Below are positions 21,614 through 58,204 of a stretch of 64,000 nt of DNA, one piece after another. Positions within the stretch are counted from its first letter, which is position 1. Every line of letters starts with the position of its first letter. A model generated the notes under the pieces. That model was not told the DNA's origin and ran no database searches. It was given only the letters and a program-made list of their open reading frames with translations. Source of the stretch: Cheilinus undulatus. Taxonomy: Eukaryota > Chordata > Actinopteri > Labriformes > Labridae. The stretch lies in NCBI RefSeq assembly GCF_018320785.1, contig NC_054873.1:23402196-23466195 (forward strand). The letters run 5' to 3'. A program made the translations under genes and the position numbers.

Positions 21614-24600
21614 ACAAGGGAAAAAGAAATACAAAAAATGATGTAGCTTTAATACTGAGACAGCTTGAATGTAAAGAGCACAACTTTATCAACAGCTACC
21701 TCAGACAATCAGGAATTCTTTTTTTTTTTTCTTTAAAAAGTCTCATAACATGTTACTGATTCAGAGCCAATGAATACAAAGAAAAATGCAGCTCAGTCCT
21801 CCAAGATGAATGCATTCATAATGGGGTTGTCATGACAATAGAATTTTTAACCTTCAGTGAGGAACTAACCTATACCTGTTTTGATGTATGATAGCAACAA
21901 AAAGTAGAAGTTCTAGGTATGCAACATGTGGAAACCATTGTTTAAATGATCAAAAATCATAAGCAACTACACTGTTAAAAAGCAACAAAGTCATACTGTT
22001 TATTTTACAGTATTTGCTATACTTTTAATTTTAAAACAAGTGACAAAAAAGATGTACTGTATTTATCATTATTATTACTATTGCAGTATTAAGGCGTGAG
22101 ACTACTTAGATGTATTGACCACAACTTTGTCAAATCCACTTCAAACAATCAGAAATTCTTGTTTTTATGCAAGGAGCCTCAAATATTCTGTACCAAGTCA
22201 TTTATTCAGGTTAATCATTAGTGACTCTGTATAAAACTAAAATATGTAGCTCACTTTTCTCAAATGAAAAAGGTCATGCTTTCAAAATAAAGGCCTGAGA
22301 CAAGAACCACTTAAATGAAAAAGAAGGCAATTAAATAGCAGGCTCTTTCTTACAGAGATGTACTCATCATCCTCGGTGCCTTAATGTAAGCACCTGTCAC
22401 TCTCATTGGGTCTAATCTCCAAGGTACACAAGTAAACAGCAGACTATAGCTGATGCATGGGGGATGAGACCACTAACAAAGACATGCCACTCATCCACAT
22501 ATCAAGAGCACAGCTCCTAAATATGGCCACCCTTCATTAAGTCTCATTTCTAAGAATAGGAGGGCAGCCTGTGCTCTTGTAGGTATGAATAATGGAAGCA
22601 GCCTCCAGGAGCTCATTTCCAGCGAGTGATCATCACGCTCAAGTACGGCCTAATGATCACACAGATAAAGTGAGAGGCTGGCATTCATGATTAATGCCCC
22701 CAGGTCTGTCTCCAGAGTTACACAGTCTCCGCCATCAGAACTTCTCTTCAGTGAGCACAAAGCATCCACTACTCAGAAAATAAGATGCACTATGAATCAC
22801 TGGGATGAGCTGCAGACGTGCCATTGCGCACACAGCTGTATCTTGAACATAAAAACACCACAAAATGGGTCGATAATTTATACGACTTTCATTTTAAAGT
22901 CATTGAGACTACATTGTGCCATTAGGGCACAACAATAACTCTCTCTACAGTTACAGATCAAGTGATTCTGATTAGATATTTAAAATTTAGATTATCATTA
23001 GGACTCTAACAGTAGCAAAATGTTAAATTTGATAAGAATTTAGTAACAATCAAACAATATAAATATCTATTTGGATAGCATATAAGTACAAAACATGTCC
23101 TGTGTATCCTGTATTGGGCTGTCTCTTGTTTTGATTACTGAAAACTGCAGGAAAACTGCTAATATGTTGGGCAATTTCAACAATGCATTCTCTCTTTTTC
23201 TCTCTCCTTTACTTTCAACTTTAGATCATGACTAAAGATCTGGGCCCATATTAAGAAAGATTCTTACAGTCCTCCCAGAGAGCTCCCACCTCAGTGTTAA
23301 ATCTCACAGCTCTGAGTCTGGGTTCAAAAGTGATTTAGGAACATTTTCAGAGCAGCTCTGAGTAAGGAGGTGACAGAAACTTTTATCTGTGTCATACCTA
23401 GCAGAGGGTTGACCCCATTGCTAGGTATGACATATTTTTCAGGGGCTGTGATTGGTTGTTACAAAGTAGGAGAAAAAACTGAGATAAGTGTTCTCTTAGT
23501 GATAATGGGCGAAAAAAGACTGTGAAAACGGCTGGTTTCATCTTACGATCTTGTCAGAAGCTGTGTAATCACAAACACTATAAGCACACATCTGGAATAA
23601 GTTGAAAATGCTTGCTCAACTGCACATTAGAATCTTAACATGCTGATAAAACTGCCAGAATGTGGACAATCCTTAATCAGTGATTAGATGCACATGTGGA
23701 GTAAACCACATTTAGCAGGATTCATCATTAATGACTCAATTTGCACTGAAGAGAGTCCAAAATGGACTGGAATGTCTTCATAAATATTTTTCATTCATTC
23801 AGGCCAGCTATGATTCATAAAGAATATTCTTTATTGGATGTTTGGGGAACATTTCTTCATTTTCTCCTTGAGAAATTCTTAAACCTCTCAAAATTCCTCC
23901 TCACTACTCCTCACCAATAGACTAACCCCTAAAGGTGCTGCATGTAAAACTGGATAATATAAAGCAAAATCTCAGGTCAGATTCTAGATTGTGATGCTCA
24001 CTTCTGGTGGTAACTGTGGCAGTCAGAAAAATGGATTTTCTGTTGTTTGATCCCTACTGCAAAAAACATGCAAGATGCAAAATAATATAGTCTGTTTTTT
24101 TCTATACAAAACTCTTATTGAACAGATAATTCCTCTAAAATGAGCTCTTATTCTTGCTGTAGATGTATTTTTTTCTGTCCCCTAGGTGGCACCAAAGTTC
24201 AATTCTTCAATTAAAAGGTTTCATGTAAAGGGCCAATGTAATTATGTCATCACACAGTGGGGCTTTAACTGTCTGATGCCTGTGAAGTGATTTATGGTTA
24301 TGAAGCTGCCTCACACTTCAGTTTTATCTTGTGGTAATTTACAGGTACTCTCTCACTGAGAAGCGTGCTCAGATTAATCCACATTTAACATTATAGTTTA
24401 GCCTCACTCACATCAGTGAGTCAAGAATTACTACATGGCCTGTCTTTTTGATGAGAGCCATGGTTTTGTGTTACTCATATACTGCGTATGATTTCTGACA
24501 GCACTCCTTATTTGTCCGTATGAACAGCTCCATCAATCACATCATCCTGCCATACAGTAAGACTGCTGGTATCCCATCATCCCACAGTCCTGTCGCTGCT

Positions 24601-25695
24601 TGACCGCAGCATTGATCCAAGCATACCAGCAGTGATTCTGTTACATGAGATGAACTAACTGGTACAGTAAAGGGCCGACTGGAAGGCATGTCATCACACT
24701 CTCCACCAGTGACAAAGCTACAAAGGAGTCAGCTCATGTTTCAGTGAGACATGGCTGAAATATTTACAGTCACCAGCCCTGAGGTCGGCTCCATCAGGCT
24801 GGATAAAGACGAGTGACACCAGCGTGCTCTGAATGGTTTCTCTTATCTCATCTTATGCCAGTAAGTCAGAGGCTGTCACTGAACAAAAACAAACTACTAT
24901 AAACTGTAGAGTCAGTCTATGATTAAATAAGGTCATTAGATGTCTAAGATGATGTGAATGTTGTCAGATTAACCCTGACAGAGATACATGCAGTCTTTTT
25001 ACTTTAGTATGAAGGAGGGGTGAGAATTAAATTGGAATTCAAAATACAGTATAACAAGATAGGAATCAATGAAAACAGTCATATCACAAAACAGTTATTG
25101 ATCGATGGTGAATTGATAGACTGTTATGTAAAGTTACATAACTTCCTTTCACCGTTGTCTTCATCCTGTTATCTTCTGTTCATTTTACCCATATTCAGGT
25201 CATTACCACCACCTTAAGGAGTCATGAAGTATTAGCAGCATCAGGCAAACTGGAGGTGAAACTGTTCAGCACTCCTATTTTTTTTTAACTTCTATCAAAA
25301 TATCTACATTTGGCACCAGCAATAAAAGAATCACATAAGACTGGACAACAGCATTTTGCTGTATCAAAATTTTGTTCTTCCCCTTGTCTAGAGAAGGGTT
25401 GTGACTCCAGTACCAGATTTGTATTCAATTGATATATTAGTCATAACATTACACAGTGCCTGAAGTTCACAAATACACTAACAGTGTATTTGTGCAATTA
25501 AGACAGTGTGTATGAGCTTGCTCTGTAAATTAAAATGATGCAATTCTTCCAAAGTTAAAGCACTTTTGAATGTGATAGCTCATTAAAATATCAATAGCAA
25601 ATGGTTTATGGTTTAAAAACAAGTGCTGTTAAAATGTTTGATTTATTTTGATTAATTAATCACAGGGGAGAAAACGCAACTTCACATTTATGCTG
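21614..25695. other. ciart-dapk2 intergenic region, part 4
   Basis: No coding exon was recognised. The block 22,360-22,700 looks non-repetitive with TAAT and CTAAATATGG motifs and could be a conserved non-coding element. The block 23,240-23,600 looks like part of a repeat and contains the hairpin listed separately. An 11-bp inverted repeat at 24562-24572 / 24623-24633 is probably incidental. Confidence 0.35.
23391..23431. repeat. perfect 13-bp inverted repeat (hairpin)
   Basis: The arms GTCATACCTAGCA (23391-23403) and its exact complement (23419-23431) flank a 15-base loop. It lies in sequence that looks like a degenerate MITE, so it is probably an internal palindrome of that element. Confidence 0.6.
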
Positions 25696-25856
25696 TTGGG
25701 GCACAGATTGCCTAGTGGGTTAAGGCCCGTCCCATGTACATGGGCGGCCTGGGTTTGAATCCCTCTCCTGCATGTCTCTCCCTGTCGTCTTGTCCCTGTT
25801 TCAGACTCTGTCCACTGTCCTCCTCTATCAAATGAAGGCACAAGAAGCCCAAACTA
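25696..25856 (+). repeat. tRNA-like SINE, uninterrupted copy
   Basis: It contains an A-box-like GCCTAGTGGGTT near 25710, a B-box-like GGGTTTGAATCCC at 25751-25763, the body GCATGTCTCTCCCTGTC, and a tail resembling AATGAAGGCACAAGAAGCCC. It is the same family, in opposite orientation, as the split copy at 1717-2349. Confidence 0.65.
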
Positions 25857-26271
25857 ATTCTTAGATTAACTGCGCTTTGATACCATCACACAACTGGCTA
25901 AAGTAGCTTTGTAACCACAATTGGAACACATAAAAATTCTCTGTGGTCCTAATTCTTTATAATTTTATGGATAAAATCCATATTCTATGGATTAACACTG
26001 TCCTAGATTTACTAGTCAGTGGACAATCTGCCCTCAATCTCCACTTCTTCTGTTTCAAAAGCTAATAAAAAGTTTGATGTCATTCAGAGAAATGTCCTTT
26101 CTGATTGTTTTGTCACTATTATCATTGAATCAACCAGTAATGCAATCTTTCTCAAATTATCTGCATATGCAAATAATTGCAATTAACTAATGACAAAGCC
26201 TGTAATTCATTAGATTATTTTTCTAAAACAAATTAATAAAAGAATCTAACAATTTGACAGCTTGAGTCTAA
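25857..26271. other. intergenic DNA, nothing recognised
   Basis: AT-rich sequence between two repeat elements. Confidence 0.4.
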
Positions 26272-26639
26272 AGCAGCCTTTCCCACACTTTAGTGCACTG
26301 CGGTCCAGTGGTCCAGAGAACCACCAAAACCTTAAATTAACCATAACATGAGACTCAGAGTATTTGCTATCTTATTTCTATTTTATGAACAAAGTTTTTT
26401 CAATGCCTAGCTTTAGAGACATTTATGTCACAATAAAGTGCTGGCATAGTCATTAAGTACAATTAATGAGCCACCAACCTTTGAATTGTACTGAACTCAT
26501 AATCCCTTTCCAAGCAACATTAAAGCAGCATAGAAGAATGTTTAATGTATGGATTTTATGAGGTAAAAGGCCTCTCATGGCCCACCTACTGTACCTCCAG
26601 GGCCCAGTAGGCCTTGGCCCATACTTTGGTAAGCACTGG
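26272..26639. mobile_element. hAT-like MITE, degenerate
   Basis: The left end AGCCTTTCCCACACTTT and the complement of the right end AGTGCTTACCAAAGTATGG are both degenerate versions of the CAGTGCTTCCCA..CTTT terminus seen in hAT-type MITEs. No clear target duplication and no coding capacity. Confidence 0.4.
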
Positions 26640-28262
26640 TCTGAAGAATAAAAGTCAGTTTACTTTCCTGAGTAGTATCTCTACAACTGTCAATTACAGT
26701 CTGTTGTTCTGGGTGAGCTTTGTAACTTCCACTTGCTTGGATGTCTTTACAGGATATTTTACTTTTTCCTACTCTCCATCTCTGTGCTACATCTGATATG
26801 ACCATTTTGGAGAGAGGACGGCATCAATTTCAAATTTAAATCAGTTCACATAACTGTTAGTTCCTCATATTTACTTTTGCTTAATTGTCCTTTTTTCTGA
26901 GTGTTTTTGGTCTTTTGTTTTCTATCAGTATGTTGTTTTTTATAATGCCTGCTAATCATAATTTAATTTTGAAAAAGGTGCCATACAAAGAAAGTTATTA
27001 TCATGGCAAATATGTTTGACTCACACAAAGATTTAACCACCCCCTTCCTCATAATTCTAAACTAATGCATCATAAATACCTGTTTCTTGTAACGACATAC
27101 AGAAACACAGATTCATAGATTCCCTCTTGTTGGTTCTGACTCCTTTCCTGGGTAAAAACTGGCCCAATCTGTTCCACTGGTTGCCAAAAATGCATTTAGT
27201 TCAGGTCAAATTATCTCTTCAATGTCTTTCAGCCCAACTGATCCTTAACAAAATTACTGTGGTGGAACTAATTATTGACCAGTGGCTGGAGGATTAATCA
27301 GTGAAAGTGCATTGCCACAATTAGTGCTCGCTGATGTGCAGCAAACTGATAATGTATTTACTGTCAGGCACTGTTATTGTCTTATTTTGATTTGTCAGGG
27401 ACACTAAGAGCATCACATACAGTAACTGTGGCAAAAGTTGCTTTTGATAAGGCCAAAAGATGGACTGATTCATTTACATATTTGTAATCATGTATTGTTA
27501 TATCTATTTATTTATGACATGTAATAAATATTACCCACAGCTGTCTTAAAGGAAAAGTCCTCATCATGTTACTGTAATTCAGGTCAGCGTTATGGTGCTA
27601 AGCTAGCAACAGTCTAGCCTGACAGAGTCGGGGGCGCGTTTGTTTGACAGTCTGTCTGCAGATCTCAGACAGCACCTCTCACAGACAGTTAATATATAAC
27701 ATCACATCTAAATACACACTTAAGCTTTCAAAAATTAAATCAGATGTTTTAACAAGCTGAAGGATTCTTAACATATTTTGTGGATAGCCTTTAGTACATT
27801 TAAAAACAGAGTACTAACAGTCATAACAATCACTTCAGTGTTACTCAGATGGTAGTACTCTTACTTTAACCTCAAGATCATGATCACATCTTTTACAGGA
27901 AATGAGAAAGAATATTATAGAGCACAAAACAACAGATTTAAAAGCTTCACTGCACTGGCTGTAGCCTTAAATACAAAAAGTTCTCATTTTCAAATGGTAA
28001 TACATTTTTACTTTACAGCACCAGTAAATAAAAACTGCATGTTTATAATTTTATTAAAACAACAAATCAGATGACAGTTCATACAAGTTTTCAGAAAAAA
28101 AATGTGTATTTAAAACACTGATACTCTTTTTTTGTGAGCTTAACACTCAAATGAAGACATCCAGCACATATATTTATAACATAAATACATCAAAATATAT
28201 CAAGGCTTTACAATGGCTTTAAAAGTGACCTGTGAAGTTTTTGCATGTTTATGTGTAACATA
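26640..28262. other. intergenic DNA downstream of dapk2
   Basis: AT-rich. No recognisable exon or bounded repeat. Confidence 0.4.
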
Positions 28263-28870
28263 TTTATTCACTGTATCTCAATTTACAGTAATTTGACAAA
28301 CATCCTTAAGAAGATATTGTAAAAGGCTAAGGTTTCATGTAAATGATTTGTGTGGAAAATTAGGAAGTTAATGGTAAACAATGTTTGAACAGGCACTGCT
28401 GTATGTCAAGAAAAAACAACATGTAAACATATTGTAAATAAGATCTGCTTCGGTCTTTTTATGCCGTGGTGCTTTACCATCATATCTTTGGACAGTAAAA
28501 CTTTCCTAAGTGTCAATACGCAACCTGCATAGACAAGACATGCATGTAAGACTGCAGTTACAAAGGGAAGCTGCCTTTGTGTGTTTGTGCTGAAAGTGGC
28601 TTCTCAGTTCCTGTCAGCAACAATCCAGTTTGATTATCTTACTGTGGTAAAGAAAAAAAAGGGGTGACTTGAGTTTTATCTATTTGCATATTGTTATCCA
28701 AAGTACAGCAAATGATCTCTGTAACATCTTTGTTTACTAATCAGTTATTGAAACACTATTACTGAATGGTTTGACAACTAACTATTGCAAAATGTGCCTC
28801 AAAAAGGTGCAGTCATTGTTTAACAACTGGAAAACCACTGAACGAAACAAACTGATGTTGGTTGTTGCTC
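28263..28870 (-). other. dapk2: dapk2 3'UTR of the calmodulin-tail form
   Basis: Sequence from the TGA at 28871 to a candidate poly(A) hexamer read on the - strand (AATAAA, 28268-28263). A further candidate lies at 28054-28049, so the true 3' end is uncertain. Confidence 0.4.
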
Positions 28871-52916
<24,046 letters not shown>

Positions 52917-53483
52917 TGACGTAGTTTTTCTCCTCAAGATTCGCCACTAAAGCCGGTCTCTGTGCCTTTCTCCACCAGTCCAACCCTAGAGATGCACAGA
53001 GGAAGTTCTGTTCACTTCTGACCCAAGCAGTGAAAATGTGCAGTGCATGTTCCAGCTTGCTGTAAAAGCATTCTTTATCAGAGTTGTACCTACTTTCACC
53101 TGCTTGAAGAGGGCTTGACAGCAGAAGAGTAAAAGTATAAGCCTTTTTCTTACACTAAAATGCTGATGCATTTTATTAAACTGTAAAGACAGGAGTGTAT
53201 AACTTGAAAGAAATTAGGGAAGGACACCTGAAATGTTCTATAGTTGAAAAACATTTGTCTGATAGAAAAAGGCAGCAACATGCTTTGTAACTATAAAAAC
53301 ACATTTTTTATGACAATTCAAATTTCCCTTAAAAGAATGTTGGTTTATCTTGTCTTACACTGTAAACACAAGCAAATACATTGGAAAAAACACTCAAAAA
53401 ACTCAAACTTCCTATCTGCTGAAGTTTCTTGTCACACTTTGAGCCGCTCCACAAGCTAGAAGCAAAGAAACCATCTGTCTCAC

Positions 53484-53650
53484 CTTCTGTCAGAAGCAGA
53501 TCTGATGCTAAACTTGCATGAGCTCCCACATCTCCTACAGCCGCTCTGCTCCCCTCATGGCTTTAGCTCAAACACAAGGCTGCTCCTTTGGGCGTCTCTG
53601 TTGTTTTCTGACACTTGCAGAAACGCCATCAGGCTTTTGAGTCGGCAGAA
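53484..53650 (-). other. dapk2: candidate dapk2 5'UTR exon / promoter region
   Basis: On the - strand a possible donor (ACAGAAG|GTGAGA, exon end 53484) lies upstream of an acceptor-like CTCTAG at about 52,990 preceding the coding exon. The region is relatively GC-rich. This is a weak inference, and the start site is nominal. Confidence 0.3.
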
Positions 53651-56600
53651 GTCCCTCCCCCTGATGGCTCTATTATGAAACTGCAGCATGACAGAGTCAG
53701 GCTATCAATAAATGTGACTGGCATGTCTGCTGTTTATTCTGAGCAGGGATTAAGACAACAAGTGTCACTGCAAAAAGAAAAAAAAAAAAAAACAACAGAG
53801 CAAACTCACACTCATTCAACCATTTGGTTAAAATAAATCTATATCTGTAAACAGGTAAAATAACAAAAAATACAGAAGCCTGAGGAGGACATGCTTCTAT
53901 GCATTTTATTCCATTCAATTTTTCTGTGACAACTAAGCTTTGTGTGTTTTCGTGTGATCTCAAGGAATTTTTCTTCTTACTATCAATAAACAGCGCTGGT
54001 TTACCATTAAAAATCGGTTGATTTCTCAAGATATCACCAGAAAACTCATTGATTTTGAAGTAAATAAAAGATCAAGAAAACAACTGAGATGTACTGATAA
54101 TTACAGGAAAAGGGTGTAAAATCAAATGTTTAGAATTGTGTCCTCTCAGGGCTTCCATAAGCAGTTATTACTACAGCAAGTGCTTTGTTTTTCTTTCTTT
54201 TAAGCACCTGAAAATGTATGGAGGAGGATTAGTACCAGTGGCGAAGATAAAAACAACGTGAAAAAGGAAATATTTTGAGAATAAAGTCTAAATTTTGAGA
54301 ATAAATTTGAAATACAATTTCCATGAAAAAAAAAGATATTAAAGTAAACCCTTATTAGACTATGACAAACAACAGATCTTAGACCAGAGGATCCCAACCT
54401 TTTCAGCCTGCCACTGCCAAAATAAAGGTGCCAGGGGCCCGGGACCCCCACCATGCCTGGGGGTGGTTAAGGTATTTTTGAACATAGTCATAAACATTCA
54501 GTAACAGTTGTGCCCAGACTAACATTTTAAGGATTTTTAAAATATTTCTTTGATTTTAGTATAAATCTCACCAAATGAACATGTTTTTTACTTCGCACAT
54601 TTAAAAAATTCTATATAAATCTTTGTAAAAATTGGTAAAATGTACAATTTGAGGCATTTAAAAATATTTTTATTTTTAGAGAGCATCTGGCAACCCCCTT
54701 TTCACTCTTAGACCCTTTCTAACCAAATTTGAACTTTTTTTAATACCTTGTCCTATTTATCTCAGTATCTCAAGCTAACAACACTGATTTTACCATGATA
54801 ATGAGTTCTTCTGATTTTTATTTTAAGAATTAATAAAACAAGAAAATTAAATTATCATCACAGGAGGCAAGCAATGTTTTCCAGGGATAAACGATACAAG
54901 ATCTGAAGAAAACAACTGAAATTCAGCCTTAATTACAGGGAAATGGAGCTAAGTAAAGTTTATAGAAGCACATATTCAGAGGGCTTTTGTGAACAGGAAC
55001 TACTAGTAATCTTAAATCTTCTATTTCTTCTGAATACCACAAGAAAGAACAGACTTAGTCTTTTCAAACTCAGCCTGCCATATTTTAAAATGAAATTTAG
55101 TTGGTATAATAATAACAACTACTGAAGCCCTAGGTGAACATACAGTCACTGTTTTTATTTTACTTTGATTTCCTGTGATAATGGGTAAATTTGGTCTGTT
55201 TTTTTTTATATTTTGACTTACAAAGCTGATTCCCTTTTGTTAATTTCCCAAGATCTTGAGAAAATGACCAAGAATAACCCGTTTAGGGAAACAAGTGTTA
55301 AAAACCCAAGATAATGAGATAAATTAGAAATGATCTCCAGAGGAAAAAGTCATTGGCACTGGAATACTGAGAACATGTATGAATGCATGTCTTCTTTGAG
55401 CCTCTGTATACAAAGATTCAAGCTTTTTTCCTTGTTGCTTATAAACGCCTGCGCATGGGACAGAAGGCACTCAGAATCAAGTGAATTTTGAATCTTTCAT
55501 CTTGCATAATTATAAAACACAGTGGCATATATTCAATGCTGTAAAATAAAAGCTTAGCATTTTGGCATGAGCAACTGATACAGATTAACAATGAACACAG
55601 AGATTTACACACAAGAAAAAGAAGTGCCTATCATATATATTGGACACATCACTTGTGCAATACACTGCTGTAAAGGAGAAAAATGAAATAAAATATGATG
55701 GAATTAAATGTAGCTTATTCAATATAAAGTTTCTACAAACAGCCAATATCAACAGAAAGACGCCGTGTATTAAAAGACACAGAAAGTGGCCATATGAGCA
55801 GTTTGACAGAGCAAATGGATTAAAAAATAATTATTTAAAATCAGATTTTGTTCTCCGGAGAGACCTGCTCTCCTAAGATACAGGAATTTTTTTTTTCAGT
55901 TCTGCACACTTCTTTCATTGAAACATTTGCAATTCTGCCGTTTGTTCACAAGTTCAGTGAGAGAGTCACAAACGTTCAGGGAGAGGCCTTTGCAGGCAAT
56001 ACTGTAACAAAGAAGTGAACTTTTTCTCTTTTACTTAAGGCGCAAAATCTGTCAATAGTTACATGTACAATTAATCCTCAGGGGATTAAAACTTACAACA
56101 AATTGAGAAAAACAAATCAGCATACAAGAGAGGGAAAAGCAAGAAACTTGTTCTTCAATACAACAGTCTAGTTTGATCTGTTTGTTGAACCAGTCTGAAA
56201 CATCTTTACGAAAAGACTTTTAAATGGTAGGAACTGTTAATCAAAAACAATACGGAATGTGGTCACAATCCTTAAAAGTAAACTGACACAAGAAGTACCA
56301 AGGTTTGGATAACAGAAATGTCATTACACATGTCCAGCAATTCTACTTTAAAAAAAACATCACATCTTTTCCCCGCAGTCATACAACCAGTCTTCATCTC
56401 CAATGCTGAAAACAGAAAGAAAAAAAAACAGTGGAAATCCCACAGTGTGGAGGGTACCTGCACTGCTGTTAGCGCTGAAGAAATGCAACACTGCCACACT
56501 GAGGACGACACATGCAATTACATCACAGAGGGCTCAAAATATTAATACCAGCATAATGAAATGTAAGAACTGAAAAAATCTTTCAAATTCATCCTTTTAG

Positions 56601-57665
56601 TACGGAAACCCAAAGTGGACACACATATATACAAAATATTTTACTCTGTTCATCCGTTTAATTACATTTTGGTTGTTTTCTTGGGATCTTGACATCTATC
56701 TTGTTATCTCAACCCTGACTCTCCTCTGATAATGAGTTACTTGTTGCTTTTTTGTTTTTCCAAGATCAATTAACTTAAAATCAGGTAACAAACCAGTTTT
56801 ACTACCCAAATTAAACAGGGAAAATACGTCAAAATCTTTAGAGAATAGTTTTAAATTTGCTTGTTATCAGTTTAGGTTTAGTCAGATTATCAAGTTTAGT
56901 GAATAAAATAAAATGTTTAGATGCATGTCCACTTAGGACTTCTGTATTTTAGGAAATAAAACCTCTGAAACAGAAAAACAAAACAATAATACTTCACAGT
57001 AGAAGTGTGGAGATATGATAAGGACATTAAGATGTCACATTTTTAAACGGTTACAAAGTCAAAGTGGAGTGACGTGGAAATTTTCAATTATACTTCAAAC
57101 CAGACACCAGGCTGGTACATGTCTTTAAGTACAAGTGTAGATGCTAATCCACTTTTCAGATAAAAGTTTTTGGGGACGTTTAAGTGGCACTGAGGTCAAG
57201 AAAAACTGTGGGATAACCAATATTGTTGAAAAGAGGCCACACTGACGCAGTGTGAATCTGCTTGTTATAAATGAATCCTAAAATTAAAAAAACGTCTTGA
57301 AAATTCTTCAATAAAAATGGGACAACAGTGCAATAGGAAATTCTATTTTTGGTCTTATTGTATTTATCTGGACCACAGACACTTATTTAAACTGGAATGA
57401 TAACCATGTTTGATGTCAGGTGACTTATATGGCTCTAAGACTTGAACTGTAGGTTCAAGAGAAATTGAGTCGCAGCATAAATGATTTAAGTGCATCGAGA
57501 CACAAAGGGAGCAAACACAGGAGGTCGGCAAAATACTAAAAACTAAAAAGGAAATATAGAACATTTCAGAAGAACTGTATGCAGATAAAGCAGAAAAACC
57601 TGAATCATGAAAAACATACAATCAATCCTTCGACAAGCATAAAATCGCCATCTCACAGCCATGCT
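53651..57665. other. dapk2-tbc1d2b intergenic region
   Basis: AT-rich DNA with poly-A tracts (for example near 53,777). A stretch at about 54,380-54,720 resembles a decayed hAT-like repeat (GATCCCAACCTTTT at one end, CTGGCAACCCCCTTTT at the other). No exon or RNA gene was recognised. Confidence 0.4.
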
Positions 57666-57671
57666 TTTATT
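57666..57671 (-). promoter_or_regulatory. tbc1d2b: candidate tbc1d2b poly(A) signal
   Basis: AATAAA on the - strand, about 340 nt after the stop codon. Other hexamers further downstream cannot be excluded. Confidence 0.4.
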
Positions 57672-58008
57672 TTGAAATACTGATTTGGACTGTAAGAGTG
57701 TAGTTTTAAATCAGAGGTCAAAAAGATGTAGATAAAGTGAACTATTTTGGCTGTCACATCAACACAAAAGCATAAAATAAAGAAAGTGTTTACAGAAAAG
57801 ACAGGAATACTGACAAAAAGCCATTCAGCTTTGATGTTTTGGTCTTCTTATATGATACTAATCCAAAATTCTATAGAAAACTGATTGTTCCAGCTCTGAT
57901 CGGTGAACAAATCCAGCAATCCGTTCTGGAAGAAATCCCTTTTACAATTTCAACACATCCCTCGTGTAGTCCTCGCTCTTAGACCTGGAAATGTTGAAAT
58001 GCTTCAGG

Positions 58009-58204
58009 TTAGTTATCTTCCTCATCGTCACTGACGAAGCTCCGTCCATCCTGGCTCGTCTCTCTCTCCCTGAGGAAGGTCTGTCTGATGGCCTCCAGCT
58101 CGGTCAGCTCCAGGCGGACTTTCTCCAGGTGGAAGGAGCGGCGGTTCTGGATTTGCCGCATGGGGAACGGGTTCATGTCCACAAAAGCGATGTTCATCAG
58201 CTTC
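58009..58204 (-). CDS. tbc1d2b: tbc1d2b last coding exon
   Basis: Acceptor TTGTGCAG and stop TAA at 58011-58009. It encodes 64 residues ending in the acidic SDDEEDN tail. Confidence 0.92.

Noticed and set aside
24562..24633. 11-bp inverted repeat considered as a microRNA precursor
   Set aside because: The stem is short and the loop of 50 bases does not fold into a convincing arm. It is probably chance.
25696..25770. tRNA gene
   Set aside because: A-box and B-box-like motifs are present but no cloverleaf closes, and the same sequence occurs in another copy as part of a longer repeat, so it is a SINE head.
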